A stretch of 64,000 nt of DNA from Chamaecyparis obtusa (Eukaryota; Streptophyta; Pinopsida; Cupressales; Cupressaceae): positions 535,790-599,789 of the forward strand of contig BSBK01006752.1 in assembly GCA_027943335.1 (NCBI GenBank), written 5' to 3'. How positions within the stretch are numbered: the first letter of the stretch is position 1; each line of letters opens with the position of its first letter. The position numbers and the translations under genes are program-made. Of this stretch, positions 33,191 through 46,967 are shown in pieces. The notes below the pieces were generated by a model. That model ran no database searches, had not been told where the DNA came from, and saw only the letters and a list, made by a program, of their open reading frames with translations.

Positions 33191-34335
33191 GGTATACTTT
33201 TTTATTTTTACATTAAGTGCTATTACTGAAAGGGAAAATTGCTAATAAAGAATATCATATAATGTTTGTGCAATGTATAACAATAGAAAATTATAGAATT
33301 ATTTGCATTAAAACTTCTTTTATTCATCAAAGAAAAGTGCATATCCCACACAAATTGTGAGAATAACTCAAAAAACATGCATTTATAAAAGTAAACATAT
33401 GCACGAAAAGATGAAATGGAAATAAATAAATGGAACTTGTCATTGCCTAGAATGACAAATCCCATAAGCTAAAATAGGCTAAAATAGGCTCCTGTAAGGG
33501 TTGATCCCATCATGTTGTTAGTGAAACATTGTGGATCATGACAGGGTGCACAATCCCTGCATCAAACATGTTATTATAATCTCATCAAGAAAATACATAT
33601 CATTCATAACAATGAATCATCATAATTCATTGTTACAAATAACACATATTTTCCTGATGAGACCATGTTGACATGGATGATTTATTTATCCTGTCATGAT
33701 TAACAAGGTTCCATGGTAGAAAGGAAAGTCTCATTTCTATATTTAGGAACATGTCACAGTGAAATCAGATGGGGAAAAATACAAGGTGGAAAGGTTAAAC
33801 ATGGTGACATAAAGGATGATTATGCATTGGCTTGAAAAAATGTCGCATGATGTCAAATTGGAAGCATTTTTGGAATTCAATGAAAAGATAATAATAGCAA
33901 TAACCTGTTAAGAGAGAACATGATGCTATGAAGGGGCATATGTCATTATTAAAATAGCATTCATATGATCATAAATGAAAACCATACAAATAGGTGTATA
34001 TATCAACCCAAATAGTATAATGAAAGAGGGTTTCCTCAATTCTTTACCTAGTAAGAATGAAGTTATCAAAACCAATGAGAATGTTGATCAAATAATAGTA
34101 AAATGTATTGGATCATGGTTTTTAAAAGAATGCTATGTCAATGAAAAATAGAGAATATATTTATTGTACCAAAAAGAGACAGTGATTTCCGTAATCATCT
34201 AAAAATGGTCATCTAGACTATTAGCCCCTTTCTAGCATTATTTGCTAAAATCATCAATTGCTTATTCTTGATCAAATCCTAGTTCTATCATTTATTTGAT
34301 TATTTTCTATGGGCTAACCATTTTATCCTAAAGTA
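33191..34335. other. Unassigned spacer with a hairpin
   Basis: AT-rich, no coding domain. An imperfect hairpin lies at 33582-33660: TCATCAAGAAAATA against TATTTTCCTGATGA, with inner arms ATTCATAACAATGAAT and ATTCATTGTTACAAAT. Confidence 0.5.
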
Positions 34336-34379
34336 TTTATTTAATTAAAAGGATTTTCCTCCTCTTTTAATTAAATAAA
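34336..34379. repeat. 16-bp perfect inverted repeat
   Basis: TTTATTTAATTAAAAG at 34336-34351 and its reverse complement at 34364-34379, 12-base loop. It lies about 220 bp upstream of a TATA box, so it may be part of an LTR promoter region. Confidence 0.8.
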
Positions 34380-35145
34380 AATCCCCCCACTTTTCCTCTT
34401 ATCCTAAGTTGCACAAATAAAGCATTATTCCTATTTTACAAAAAGGGAAAAAGCACTTTTTATCTCATATGGACACAAACGTCAACTCTTATTTTCTCAT
34501 TGGAGGATACTTGTGCACATGGATTGCTCCTCTTTGATGTTCCACCGTTGATTAAATCTTTTGCCTCTTAATCTCCATGGTCCATTCCTTCTCATTTCTT
34601 ATAAAAGAAGAGCTCTCTTCTTCATTCTAGAACCCCAACTTTTTATGCTAATGTTATGCTGCAGGTTTTCTAGGTCACTTTGGAGCTTTTGAAGATTTGG
34701 AGCATTCTTGGCTTTTGCATCTACATGTTATTCTAGTTTCATTTATCATAGCATTCCTAGCTTCATATTTAGCTTAGTTTCCTTTATGCTTTAGATTACT
34801 TCATGTAGCTTAATTAGGAGGCTTTGTAATACTTGTATATTTCCTTTCATAGCTTAGTTACATTGTTCTTTCATTTCCATAGCTTAGCTTGCATTTCCAT
34901 TCTTAGCATAGCTTGCATTTCATCTGCATTTGGATTCTTGAAGATATTGGCATTCTTTCCCTTGTCTCATTGAATCTCCCATTGCATGGTTTACTAGCAA
35001 GGTTATTGGCTTAATAGCTCTAGCTGAGAGCACTCTTAAAACCCTTGCACTCCATGCCTAGGGAGCTCTAAATCAATTTCACAAGGTTTCCAATCCATGG
35101 ATTCTCTTGGAAGCAATGATTTAGAGAAGTGCACATTTTAGTGTG
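34380..35145 (+). mobile_element. LTR-like sequence with TATA box (solo or decayed)
   Basis: A TATAAAAG box (34600-34607) is followed within 15 bases by the CTCTCTTCTTCATTC-type leader common in plant LTRs, then a region with many CATAGCTTAG and GCATTTC motifs (34740-34930). No partner LTR, PBS or polypurine tract is visible. The call is by style only. Confidence 0.3.
34600..34607 (+). promoter_or_regulatory. TATA box
   Basis: TATAAAAG with a CT-rich start region just downstream. Confidence 0.5.
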
Positions 35146-36087
35146 TACAATTCCAAATGTCAAATTTTAAATCAATGATATAAAATTCGGTGGTCATAAA
35201 AAGACAACAAAATATCATCAATTAAATATGTACAAGAAGTATAATAATGACTTCCCAAACAACAACATGAATGAGACATAACATTAATCTTTCAAAATGA
35301 TTTTCATTAAATGAACAAGAGATTGATATGGAAATAGTTCTACCATGTTTACATAGAAAATAAATCAAAATGGAAAAGGAATTTTTAGTCAAAGTAGAGA
35401 CAATAACTCTTATTTAGAAAGGAAGCAATAAAAGTCACAATATTAGATCATGTTCATTATATGCCAATAAAAAGAAGATATGTAGCATTCATAGGCATGG
35501 AGGTACATAATATCAAGTTACAAATCACCAACATGAGTACTAGTGATAAGAGCATAAATATATAATACTCAAGGACATGGTATGATTAGCGTTGAAAAGA
35601 TAAAATTCATAATACAATCATGGCATGGTTAGAAGATGTATTTGTCTCAAGTTCAAAGGCAAAAAGGCTACTATAAGAAGAAGAAGATACAATCATAACT
35701 GTCAAAGGAATCTAAAAGAAAAACCATATCCATGCAGTCATATAGAAAAACACTAAAAGAATAATGATGCACCATCACAATGATACACATTAAAGTAATA
35801 AGGACACTATATTCCACAATCACAAGGACAATACATACAAGGTATAGAAGAGTGGTAAAATTATTGTAATCAATCATGTACAACACAATGTTAATAGTGG
35901 ATTAGAAAGAATGCTCAATAAAAAAAAAGAAAAAGTAGTGGATCTACAACATGGAAGAAGAGAAAAGAAGTGCGACAATGAAAAATTCCTAGCACCTATA
36001 GAGTTTCATTCACAATGATTCTGGAGTATATATGAAAAGAAGTGAAAGTATTAGACTTTATCTAGGAACTCTGTATCCTAAATAGTA
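35146..36087. other. Spacer with no recognisable feature
   Basis: A-rich sequence; the minus frame at 35671-35886 is hydrophobic by composition only. Confidence 0.35.
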
Positions 36088-36479
36088 TGTTAGAGTAATA
36101 AAGTGTTTTCTTATTAATTGAATCATATTGATTTAATTATTAAGTCACTTATTACCTCTTTCGATTTAAGATAAACTTTAGGCATATAATAATTAATTGC
36201 TTTATTAATTATTATTATGCAACCTAGGGTTTTCCCTTTTTAGGGTTTCAGATCTTCTTTTATAAGGATTGATCTCCTCTTGTTTTGTAACAATTGAGAA
36301 ACATTCATTTTATTGAATTGTAACTTTTTTTTTTGCACATCAAGAATGATTTCTCCTCTCTCATGGATCAATGCGTTTAGGCCTCCATAGATTCTTGCTT
36401 CTTCTCTCTCTTTCTGTGATAGGTGTTTTTAGGTAAGTGATCTTGGGTGCTGTGGGTTGTTTATTCATCAAATCCAATA
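36088..36479 (+). mobile_element. 5' LTR candidate of a copia-type element
   Basis: About 392 bp starting TGTTAG and ending just before TGGTATCAACAG (36480 on), which resembles the tRNA-Met primer site. TATAAGG at 36261-36267 would be the promoter, followed by TTGTTTTGTAAC and a TTCTCCTCTCTC leader. The 3' LTR is not found in the window. Confidence 0.45.
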
Positions 36480-37620
36480 TGGTATCAACAGTCAGATCTA
36501 TTTGCCCCTATACTCTTCTTGAGAGATTCAGCTGTGTTTGTCAGATCTACATTTTTAGAGGGTTTTCTATTAGATCTGGGGGGAACCTCTTTATTTGGTC
36601 ATATTGGCTTCAAACAGACCTCATCATTGCCTTTGTAGCATCCAAGAACCCCTGGATCTATATAAAATTTGTCGAATTTGGATAAAGTTGGAATCTCTGG
36701 CAAATTTTATTTTGCAACTAGCCTTGGCATTGCTCCCAAGGCACTTTGGGCCCAAACAAACCTTTCCATTGAACTCGCAACACCCAAAAACCCCCATATC
36801 CATATAAGGCACATCCAATTTGGACAACTTTGCATTTTGGGGCATTTTTTGGTACCAGACAGCTTGGCACGCTTCCAGAGAGGGAATTTGTATGGATTGA
36901 CATGCAAATTGAGATAGAATTTATATAGACTAACACGCAAATCAAGGCAAAATTTGAATACCCAACACAAAAATTAGAGCAAAAAAATTTCATTCTCCGA
37001 CATGCAAATCAAGACAAAATTTGTACGACCTGGCACAAATCCCGATGCACGCATGCAATTTTGCAACAAATTTTTTTTTGGGGCGGCAACGACCATTTGG
37101 CCGTAAAATTTAACCTAGTCGAATGCATTATTAGCCCCTAGTCATATGGTGACTAGGGGTGTAATCTTTTAGCCCCAAGGGCCTGTTATGCTGCAACGAC
37201 CATTTGGCTATCAATTTTAGCCTCGTAGTTTGCTGACGTCAACACTGCATCAACACTCTAGACACCATTTTGGGCCCTCCGATGCAGCTGTTGATTTTTT
37301 GCTCATAACTTGAGCATAGAGTGTCAAAATTGGGCAAACGAGATATCATTGGAAAGCTTGTTCCAAGCTCTATCCAGATCTGGAGGTTTGAATTTTTGAT
37401 TTTGCATTTTTTATGGTGTTTTTTACTATAAAATCCAGATGTTTAAGTTTGCACTCTGGGAGCTCTATCTTCATGCATATTCAGACTCCGTTTTGAGGAA
37501 ACGACATATCATTGGAAAGCTTATTCTGAGAGCTTTCTAGTGTTGTGAGTCATTTTTCTAGAATCTTCTATAGGTACGTTTTATTTAGATTTTTGTATTT
37601 TTGCAATCTGGTGGATATCT
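36480..37620 (+). other. Retrotransposon leader with degenerate repeats
   Basis: Non-coding sequence after the PBS-like site. At 36880-37030 a degenerate motif of about 40 bp recurs (GACATGCAAATTGAGATAG, AACACGCAAATCAAGGCAA, GACATGCAAATCAAGACAA). GCAACGACCATTTGGC occurs at 37086 and 37194. A 10-bp-arm hairpin (CCCCTAGTCA / TGACTAGGGG) is at 37135-37159. ATATCATTGGAAAGCTT occurs twice (near 37342 and 37506). Overlapping open frames on both strands at 36437-36993 lack any domain. Confidence 0.5.
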
Positions 37621-39494
37621 TGGATGTTTTAGGTCTTGGGATCTTTTCCTTTTGAGGGATGGCTCGTCTTAGGCTATTCTTTTGTTTTAGCAGCCTTCGC
37701 TCTTCTTTAAGCAGTGTATACTTTACTTTTGTAGCATTATTTTATGCACACACACTGAGATAAAGTGTCATTCTATTGCATGTCTAGGATGTTGCACATG
37801 TTCATGCTTTATGTACTTGCACTCAATTATAAAGTGCCAGGGGGGTTTGATTTTTTCCTTTGTTTTCCATCTACTTTTTCCATGTGAGTGTTCCTCCAAT
37901 GATACTAGCCTCAGGTATCTTTATTCTCTAAATGTGTTTTTTTTGGTGTGTGTACTTACTACAATGCATAAATGATGAAAATTTGACTTTATAAAAGAAA
38001 ATGAAATTGAATCTGGTTGATTTTTATGCTAGAATGTGAACAGTCTCACAATAGGTAATAATAATCATGCCATTGTCTCTCTTAGGATTGATATACTCAT
38101 ACTAAAGATTACTTTCCCCACCATGAAATGCATTTAGATTGTAAACCCAAGGACGTAGACTTGAAATGGGATACCATAGTTTGTGCACTAAGTTCCTCTA
38201 AGAGTCATAACACTTATGCTATAGGAAGATAAAATGCATAAAAGGAATTTATTTTATTGCTGTAGGAAAGTAAACACGCTTGAATATTGAATGGAATTAT
38301 TGTAGAAAACTTATGAAATGAATCTAAGCCTATCTAACAACCCAAAACATTCACTATATCCATCTCTGCAAATGCTATAGGAACAACCACAGTGACAATA
38401 CTGTAGGAGTAAAATAGTAACTCTATTTGAAAATAGAAAAAGTATAGGAAGGAAATCTACTCTAACTTAATCTAATTTACCTCCCAAGTGGGCCCCCTTG
38501 GTTGGCTTCTGCTAACTACTCAACACAAAAAATAATCCAAAATCACTCTTCCATTAAATTCTTCGTAATTGGTTACATAACAGTTGAACAACTTCATGAA
38601 GAACAAAACAGAGTAACTTCCACTATACTGAATACATAATTATATCTTTTCATTACCTACTAAATCAGTCAAAATCCCTTTATATCAAGGATTGAAGCTA
38701 ATTGAAAACATAACAGAAAAGTCTCCTTAAACCTCGCTAAACATGGAGCAGATAAAACAACCATGACATAATACAATTACTGCTGATAATATAATAATAG
38801 TTTTTAGGAAATATAGCAGGATAAATTCCCTATATTCTCTGTAACAACAACTTCTTCAAAGTGTGGCATATCCATCGAAACCTTGCTGGATTCTCTCGCC
38901 ATGGTTGGTCTTCAAATGCTCCTTCTTTAATGTAGGTGCACCACTCTTCATACTGTTCCATGCTTACCTAAAAGGTTAGTAACATTCAGTACACATGTGC
39001 AAGTCAACCTTTTCAACTCCTACTTAAATGTTAGAACACAACTTGAAATAAATATATGAAGTACTGCATTATATTTATAATAGTCAGAAAAACATATCAT
39101 TCAAGCTACCCGTAGATTTTGTGGCTTTAGTTGTACTTAGGATAAGTTCACATAAGTATAAGTCATAAATGTCTTGAAAATGTTTGTTAGAGTATCGACT
39201 AAACATGAACTTCATAACAAAATTAAGGCAATAATTAGACTCATCATCTACCCCCTACTAATAGAATGCTTGTCCTCAATCATTCTATTTCCTTGCTATG
39301 GTCCTGAAGTCACCAACTGTCATCTTTCCCTTCTTTCCACTTCTCAAAGTGTAGTAAAACCCCCTTGTGCACTCCTAGTGATTTCCTTGATGCTCTTCAA
39401 CCAACTGATCCAACCTAGAAGCATTGATGTCATACAAGGGCCAAAAGAGTGTAGGTGGATGGAAGGATAAGGGAATCCATAATTCCCTTCTAGG
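37621..39494. other. Unassigned spacer
   Basis: No recognisable domain. GTGCCAGGGGGG near 37840 looks like a polypurine tract but no TG-starting LTR follows it. Confidence 0.35.
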
Positions 39495-41810
39495 CTATCT
39501 CCCCAACTGCATGTATTTAGCCACATTGTGGACAACTGCTTCATAGTTAATTGGGCTATGTGGCTCTACTTTTCTGAAAGCTTCTAGCAATCTATTCCAC
39601 ATGCTCCTAACCCCTAAAAGAGCTCTTTGGGCTGTAAAATTTGGTAGTTTATGATAATCTCTATAAAATTTATCCCTTAATGTAAATACTTTCTCCCTGA
39701 TTTTAGGCTTTGGTCTTCCATATGTCAAATTAAGGCAATCCCTTAAAAGAACATTAGTCTTATGTGACTCAACCCTTAATGGTAGAGGCTCAAATTTCTC
39801 CAAATTTTTGTAGGTGTTCAACTATCTATCATAATTTGTCTCATTATGCATCCATGACATCAAGGCCCTTAGGTGAATGTCCCCTATATAGAGCAGAGGA
39901 TTCCACTCTTTTTCATGTGGGATAATAAAATTGTGCAAATAAAGCTCACATAATAGGTTTTGTTGCTATGATGGAAGAGTTTGATACAAACCATAGAATT
40001 CTTGGGCTGTCTTGAGTTCACAATCAATATCCTTGATTGTCATCATAAGTTAGAACAAAAGAAATTGCTCTTTTAAGAAAATAGCATATACCCTAGGTGG
40101 TGGTCTACAAGCTATCACCCGGTCAGCTAGTTTTAAGGCCTTGTCCATTTTCTCTTTTTGTTTCTTTAGCTACTCTTTAAGGGATTCAATTTCTTCATCC
40201 TTATCAAACATCTCTCTTTGCATTTGATTTCTGTCCTACTTCCACCATGTTTTCTAAAAGATAAAATGGTTACATAGATGAAAGAGGACAAACTGAATTG
40301 TTGATGAAGGGAACTCTTGCATTTGAGCTTTCTTTTTCTTCTCCTTAGTAGTCTGCTGAAAGAGGTCAGTGAACCAAGTTGACCGATAGGGTATAATGCA
40401 TACATTAGAATATGTAGGATGTTGAGGAGGAGTAGATTGAACATTCACAGGAATGCTCTCTTGCATTACTTCAGGGTTCAACTCAAGCATTCCTTGATCA
40501 TTCTATGGCATGCCACTGCTGGGTTCTTTCTCATTAGGAGTTTCCTCCATATGTTGGGATTCTACCTACAAAGGGGAACCATCAGGAATATATTCAACAG
40601 ATGGTTCTACAGTAGGTTTCAGTGCTGGAACATTTGGGTTTTGAGGAGAAGGTGGAGACACCTGTTCTCTCATGCGAGGGCTTCTACACATCATTGCCTC
40701 TTCAACCATTGTAGTCTTAGGTTAGCAAGACCTTTTTGGTCTATGTGTTGTAGGAGTAGATGCTATAGAAATAGACACTACAGGACTCGACCATTTCCTT
40801 TTATTAATTTGAATTGTAGGGTTTGAAATTTCTTCTTCTAAGTTAGGGGCTTCCTTCCTAACTTTTTGCTTTCCTTTTCTTGAGGAAGAAGTGGGTACAT
40901 TACTCTCTAGAGTAGGTTCAGGAGGTTGGTTTTATGGGGGTAATTTCAGTTCTTTTTCTTCTACAACTGCTTCCTTAGTAGGGCTGGAAGATCCTACTAC
41001 ATTATCTAGAGGTTGGGCCACAGGATTTACTTGGGGTTGCAAGGTTTTCAATTGGACAAATTTTTCCCATGACATGGGAGAAACATCCCTAAGATATTTT
41101 TCAACCAAGAGCTTTATTAGGGCATGGTGACTAATAGAATTTACATTTCCCCTTTGCATTTCCTCAGCACTAATACTTATCATATTATAAAGAAAACTGG
41201 GAATATTAACCTGAAGATTATGCCTGATATAGCTAAGTAGCCTAAAATGATGAGCATGAAGGTTTAAAAATCTCCCTTCACAAGTTAAATACCTGATGAT
41301 GTGCATAGCCAATTCTAGAAACGGTTGTGGAAGGGACAATCTACGGCACCCCTACTTAGTAATTTCAAGCGGAGGATCACCCGGCCTGGAGAATTGGGCT
41401 CAAGATGACTTGGCATCATGCTCATCTGGGTAATGTTCTCCAACAACTGGTAACCCTGTAACTTCCACAATTATCTCTTTAGTAGAAACAACTGTCAATC
41501 CCCATACCGTCACTTGTCCTTCTTCAAATGTACCCATGAATTCTATAGAAACCTCCTCATTAAACTCTGGCAGTTGAAGAAAATAACTAAGCTAGCCACA
41601 TGCATTGAACCTGTAGACTGCCTCTACATCCGCCAAAAAAATACCATGAACAACTATTTTATGTCTCTGTAACTGTCTGCCCATCCTAATAATGCCCAAT
41701 TTCAAAATTTTCAGCTCTCCAACCCACTGCTAAGCTTTCAGTCTCTTTGCAAATTCCTTTGTTTTGAAATGCAATTGCGATTCTTGAAAATGCTGATATT
41801 TTTGCTTGCA
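39495..41810 (-). pseudogene. 772-codon reading frame closed only by stop codons (retroelement-type ORF)
   Basis: One uninterrupted frame from about 41810 to the stop at 39495, with no frameshift by my reading but 14 internal stops: ten TAG, three TAA, one TGA. First Met in frame is at 41684. Conserved-looking parts in order: LPEFNEEVSIEFMGTFEEG and TKEIIVEVTGLPVVGEHYP (41.4-41.6 kb); LELAMHIIRYLTCEGRF, then NIPSFLYNMISISAEEM and SHHALIKLLVEKYLRDV (41.05-41.33 kb); a Pro/Ser/Lys-rich linker (40.5-40.95 kb); a probable coiled coil, DKDEEIESLKE-stop-LKKQKEKM (near 40.2 kb); and a C-terminal domain, FTLRDKFYRDYHKLPNFTAQ, at 39.5-39.8 kb. It resembles uncharacterised plant transposon-type proteins, but I cannot name the family. 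No RT, integrase or zinc knuckle is seen. Confidence 0.7.
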
Positions 41811-44800
41811 TTACCTTTTCTTTTCTTGACATGAACTATAATAATGGCATTAATAATAGAGGACATCAATACCTTAAGTGAGAGTTATCTCACCATTTAA
41901 TTATGATCCTTTTGAAGTCATGTCAAGTTCAAGAAATTGAAATTTGAAAGTACGACAAATGTGTGTAGGATTAAAAAAACAATTAAACGCAGCCTAAGTA
42001 CAACATTGATGTGACAGAGGTATGACTAGGGTAGTTTAGAAATGACATTTGGAAGTTAGTATACTTCCCCTACCCCATAGGAAAATTGAACAAGTGTCCT
42101 CACTTGATGAATTTAGCATGAGGTTGGGAAACTGGCTTAAAGCATATATTATATATTTAATGCAGTACTAGATATAATTAATTAAACCTGTGTGCTAAAA
42201 ATAAGTAAAGAATTAGAAAGTTGTACCTGGTGATTAGTTACCGTACATGAATGTGAGCTATTGAGAGTGTCAATTTAGGTGGCCTCATGAGATTGCTGAT
42301 GTGGCAATTTATTGAAAGCTTTTGAAAATAGAAATCGTGGGTGAAATGGAATTTGAGTGGGTGATAGAAATAGGAATTAGATGAGTTGGTGAGAAGAAAA
42401 GAGAAAAATGAATGAAGAAATATACTTCACTAAATGAAGTTTTATTATGAGCGCTGGTGATAGCATGTCATGTTGATGCTGTAGGAGGAAGGCTTTCACC
42501 TTCTATGTGAGGCCTCACCCTAGACCCATCATAATCTTTTCATTACCAGTATGATAGACCTAGTAATTGGCCTAAGGTTTTAATGAATTAATATGATTTT
42601 ATCCTTTTGACAATAACTTGATTACACTAGATGATGAGACTTAATATTTGGTTGATGCTTTCCTTATACATGATGAGTGACTGTTGACCTTGTGATACAA
42701 CATAACTGACATTAAGATAAATGATTTAGATGAATACTGAGATGTTGCAATTTGGGTATATATATGCTGTTATGAGTTGTTCAGGAAAATGATTAATCAC
42801 TATTTGAATTATTGTTGCAATGTGAAATTCTGTGAAGGTTAAAGGTTAGATGATGAGAATTATTGATGAAATTTCAGGACATTATTATGAGATTTACTTG
42901 ATGATATGGTTACTTGATTTTATGCCATATAAATTATTGTGAATTGACCAAATTAATGTTATGTAAATTGGATAAAAACTACATCGTGATTATTTAGATC
43001 TAGGATGATTAGTGTGACATATGAGTAATGAGAGTAAGTTCTCCTGATTCAATTTACATTTATTCATTTGAAAGTAATGATTAAAGTGACGATTGAAATT
43101 ATGATGAAGGATTATAGAGACTAAAAGAATGTACCTTGTATGATATATAATTTTAATGGTAATGTTGTTTCTGCATTTTGAATTTTGATGACTATATTTC
43201 TTGAGGATTACTAATGTTTAAATTGAGTGTGCAGGAGCATGGCCATGGAATTTTTTTGGAGAATCATTACTAACCCCTATGTGAATCCTGTTAAGCCAAG
43301 GTTGCATCTATTGAAGAGACAAAATGTCGTTGTTATGTATTTTTCTTCGTATAGTGTATGGTGTGTATTTTATCTGCATTGCATTCATTTATTTGTGAAT
43401 TTACAAGTGGACTAGCCAAGTGTGTTGTGATGTGTTATGTAGTGCCAATTGGCACACTTGTTGTAAAATGATGTGTCATGGCATGTCCACTTTGAAAGCT
43501 TGAGGACCCACCTTTCCCACTAGGTACCTAGCTTTGTCCCCCTTAAGGACTACTTGGTTTGTGAGCCCATAGTGGAGTCAAATCCATTGAAATTCGTAGG
43601 TGATCTTAACCAGGGTTTTTGAGGGGTTATATGACCACCTAGGTTTGAGTTTAACCTATTTTTGACTAGCCCACTTCATAAACCTATGGGTAGGGGGAGT
43701 TTTTGACCATAGGACATCTTATTTTGACCATGGGAGGCTTCCAAAAAGTTGATTTTCCAAGATGGCCGAAAATTAGCTTTTGGAAGCATGGATTTGGGAA
43801 GAGTGACCAATAGAATCTCACATTTCCTCCAAGGACTTGGAGAATGTGAAGATTTTGAATTTAGAGGGAAATGGGAGAGGGTTACTCTTAGTCACCCACT
43901 CTCTAACTTTAGAGACTAGTAAGAGATTTAGGAGGAAAAAAAAAAGAAAGGAAGAACAAAAGGGAATGGCTCTACTTCAAATTTCATTTCCATAACTTCT
44001 ATTGCAAGGTTGGTGGCTCTCAAACTTATTTCTTATTCATTATGGTGTCTTGCTTATGGCTTCCATGAATGAATGAGGAAGGTGTTTCCATTTTGTTGTG
44101 TCGCATAGTATGAAATTTGTAATCAATGTTTAGTGTTGAATGTGAAGTAAAGATCTGCTAGTATTTTTTTTTCTTATCATTTTGTGTGTTGTTTAAGGGT
44201 TTCTTGTTCAAGGCCTCACTCACCCTTGGGAGGAAAGAGTGGCCTTTTGGGTGAAGGGAGTTTGACAGCCCTCTTGGTGTAGAGTCTCTCTCCTTGGGAG
44301 AGAGGGATGCAACCATGGATTATGGGGTCAATGGTAGGCTAGCAGCATTGATATGCTTGGGGGGGTGTTAGCCATGTTTGGCTATTTTGATTTGGGTTGT
44401 GAAGAGAAGTTATGTTACTATTGTATGTAAGATTTGTTTCCTTGTTGAAGGCTTGCATTTTCATCTCTAGCCTTGTCTCCCATTGGGTTCTTGGTCCACC
44501 TTCACCCTTAGGAAGCTTTATTTCAAGCTCCTTGTGTTAGCCTTGGAAGGGAGTAAATATGTGTGTAATGTGTTTTAAATATGTCACATTGGTTTCTTGC
44601 ATACCCAGGGTAGCATTGGTTCTCCTAGCTCAGGGGTGGCCTTGTTCAGGCCTAAGCTAGGAGGTGAGCTTCCCATGGCCATACTACAAGATTTCTTTTG
44701 CAGGTTTGCATGGATGTAGAAGTGGAAGAGATTTCAAAGTTTTGAAGTTATTATATTCATGAAAAAGAGATGTTTCATTTGAAAGAAGAAATTTTCTTAT

Positions 44801-46967
44801 GTATGTTGGTATATTACTTGTAAATAAATTTGTAAAATGGATTAGCCAATGTATAGATTTTTTTTTATTGAGAAACTTGAAAAGAAAGAAAGAAGATGCA
44901 TTGTATTACTTTAAGTTTGCTGTTTTAGTTGAGTAAAAATTGAATATAAATGCAAAAGAGAGAATAAAAATTTGTTTGAATCATAGTTGGTTAAAGTATA
45001 AACCAAGGTTTCATATTATAGTTAAGAAATATGTTTCATTTCCTTCTCTAAGGAAAGAGTTAGCTTGCTAGTTATTAACCTTTAGAAGGTTTAAATATAA
45101 TGTGCATTTTGGCAAATATTTGTGTTACAAAACAAAAAAATGTAAGGCAACTATATCACAAAATTTCCTTGTAGGTAACTTTTATACAAAGAAAGGGAAA
45201 CAACTAAAAGTTAAAAAAATGCAAAAGACGGACATAGACCGAATGTAAAAAAGAGGGATTGAAACATGAAAAAAGGAATTTTGAGGAAATTGTTCCCTTA
45301 TAGAGCAACAAGAACCAAAAAATCTCAACTCTTGAAGGATAGTTTGTCTAATATTTTTTTGTAACATTAACTTTCTTGTTTTGAAAAATTCTTGATGATG
45401 ACAAAATATTGTATGAACTGTGATTTACTATAAAATAGAATTTTAACTATGTATTTGATAAACATCTCAAGAAAAGACTTACTGATAAATAATACCTTTC
45501 AAAACTCTCTCAGTTAGATTAAAAATAAGGTCTCCTGTAACACATCGTTTAATTTAGACTTGTTTTTAAACCTTGGTACTGAGAATAATTTAGTAAAGAT
45601 ATCATGAGAGATTAGTTATCAATTTTTTTGAAAACTATAAAAGTGATTAATTTTTGTTCATGCAAAGTATTTGTGCATTTCATATGGCAAACCATTCTAT
45701 AGATTTTTCATTTTATAAACTTAAAAAGCTAGAAAGGAATTTGGAGGAATACTAAAAGCTCAAAATTGGTTAACATAGTTAAAAACCAGTCAAAGATAGA
45801 ATGTCAGTAACCATAATATTTTTTGACTGACAGTCATTATATCATAACCAAGTTAGATTTTGGGGAAATTATTTTTATTGATTTGTCCTTTTAAGACAAT
45901 GACAGGACATACTTGAGCATATTGTAGCATTAGTATGATCCTATTATGTAGGAATTACGCCTCTCCTAGCGGCATCAAAGGGTGTTAGAAAATTAGAGAT
46001 TAAGGTCAATAGTTTTATTTTGGAATGACAAATTTTTTTAGATTGGGAACAAAGAATTAACATGTTTAATGGAGTTAGTTAATTAAATATATCTTAGAAA
46101 GCTTGATAAAATTATGGTTAATTAAAGTTATATTTATCATTTGAACTAAAAGAGATATTGAAGGAAATTACAAGTTTGACATGTTTTTCGATAGTTAAGA
46201 GAGGGGTTTTATTATTTTCTTATATGTTTTTTGAATGCACCCATGAAACATGATGTACTATGCATTAAATGAGAATATTTGTGCACAATATTTTCCATAT
46301 GTTTGAAATGGAAGCAGAATTACAACGTATGCTTTTGGAAGTCCATGACATGTTATATTGGAAATTGAAGGTAGATGTATCAAGTAGCACATATTTCATT
46401 ACTCCTTAGTTTTACTTTGTTAGACTACTTCTAGTTGGGCTAGATATCCTTCATGTTAGGAAGGATTTTGGGGAAGCATTACTGCTTCGTGGTAGGGTGG
46501 AAAAGCACTCCCACAATATTCTCACCCTAGATGTCTTTTGTGAACAAGTGTTTGAAGCTTCTTTGAGGAAGGACTTTACCTTTCAGTGCTATATGCTACT
46601 TTATATTCAACATGGTGATATTTGGTAATTATTTTGATTTCTTTTGTCATAATATGGAAGTACACATTTTGATGTAATCTTTGTCTTTTATTGATGTGAT
46701 TCGATAATTGGTCAATAATCTCTTGGGTTTTTATCTTGACATGATAGTTTGAACCTACTTTTATTTGATGTAACATCTCTTATTGTGACTCCATTACTAC
46801 ATTCGATAGATGGTCGACATTCCTCTTACCTTTGGACATAGGTATGCTTTATCTTTCAACAGTTATCTTAAATTGTACTTCTTTTATTACTATTTTATAG
46901 GGAATCTATTAGTATCTTGTCGACTTATGCATTCAACATTTGACTTGTTGACCAACTCCTTAGATTA
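41811..46967. other. Unassigned spacer
   Basis: About 5 kb without a supportable gene. 43.4-44.7 kb is less AT-rich, G-rich on the plus strand and LTR-like in style (TGCCAATTGGCA palindrome near 43443), but no boundaries or partner are found. 46.42-46.62 kb holds a short open stretch of unknown type. Confidence 0.35.

Noticed and set aside
36437..36993. Overlapping open frames on both strands
   Set aside because: Mutually antisense, no domain, and lying in a retrotransposon leader with degenerate repeats.
37840..37860. Polypurine tract near GTGCCAGGGGGG
   Set aside because: Followed by TTTGATTTTTTCC rather than a TG-starting LTR, and no partner LTR is found.
43400..44720. Possible LTR or genic island
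   Set aside because: Composition is suggestive, but no boundaries, PBS, partner copy or coding domain can be supported.
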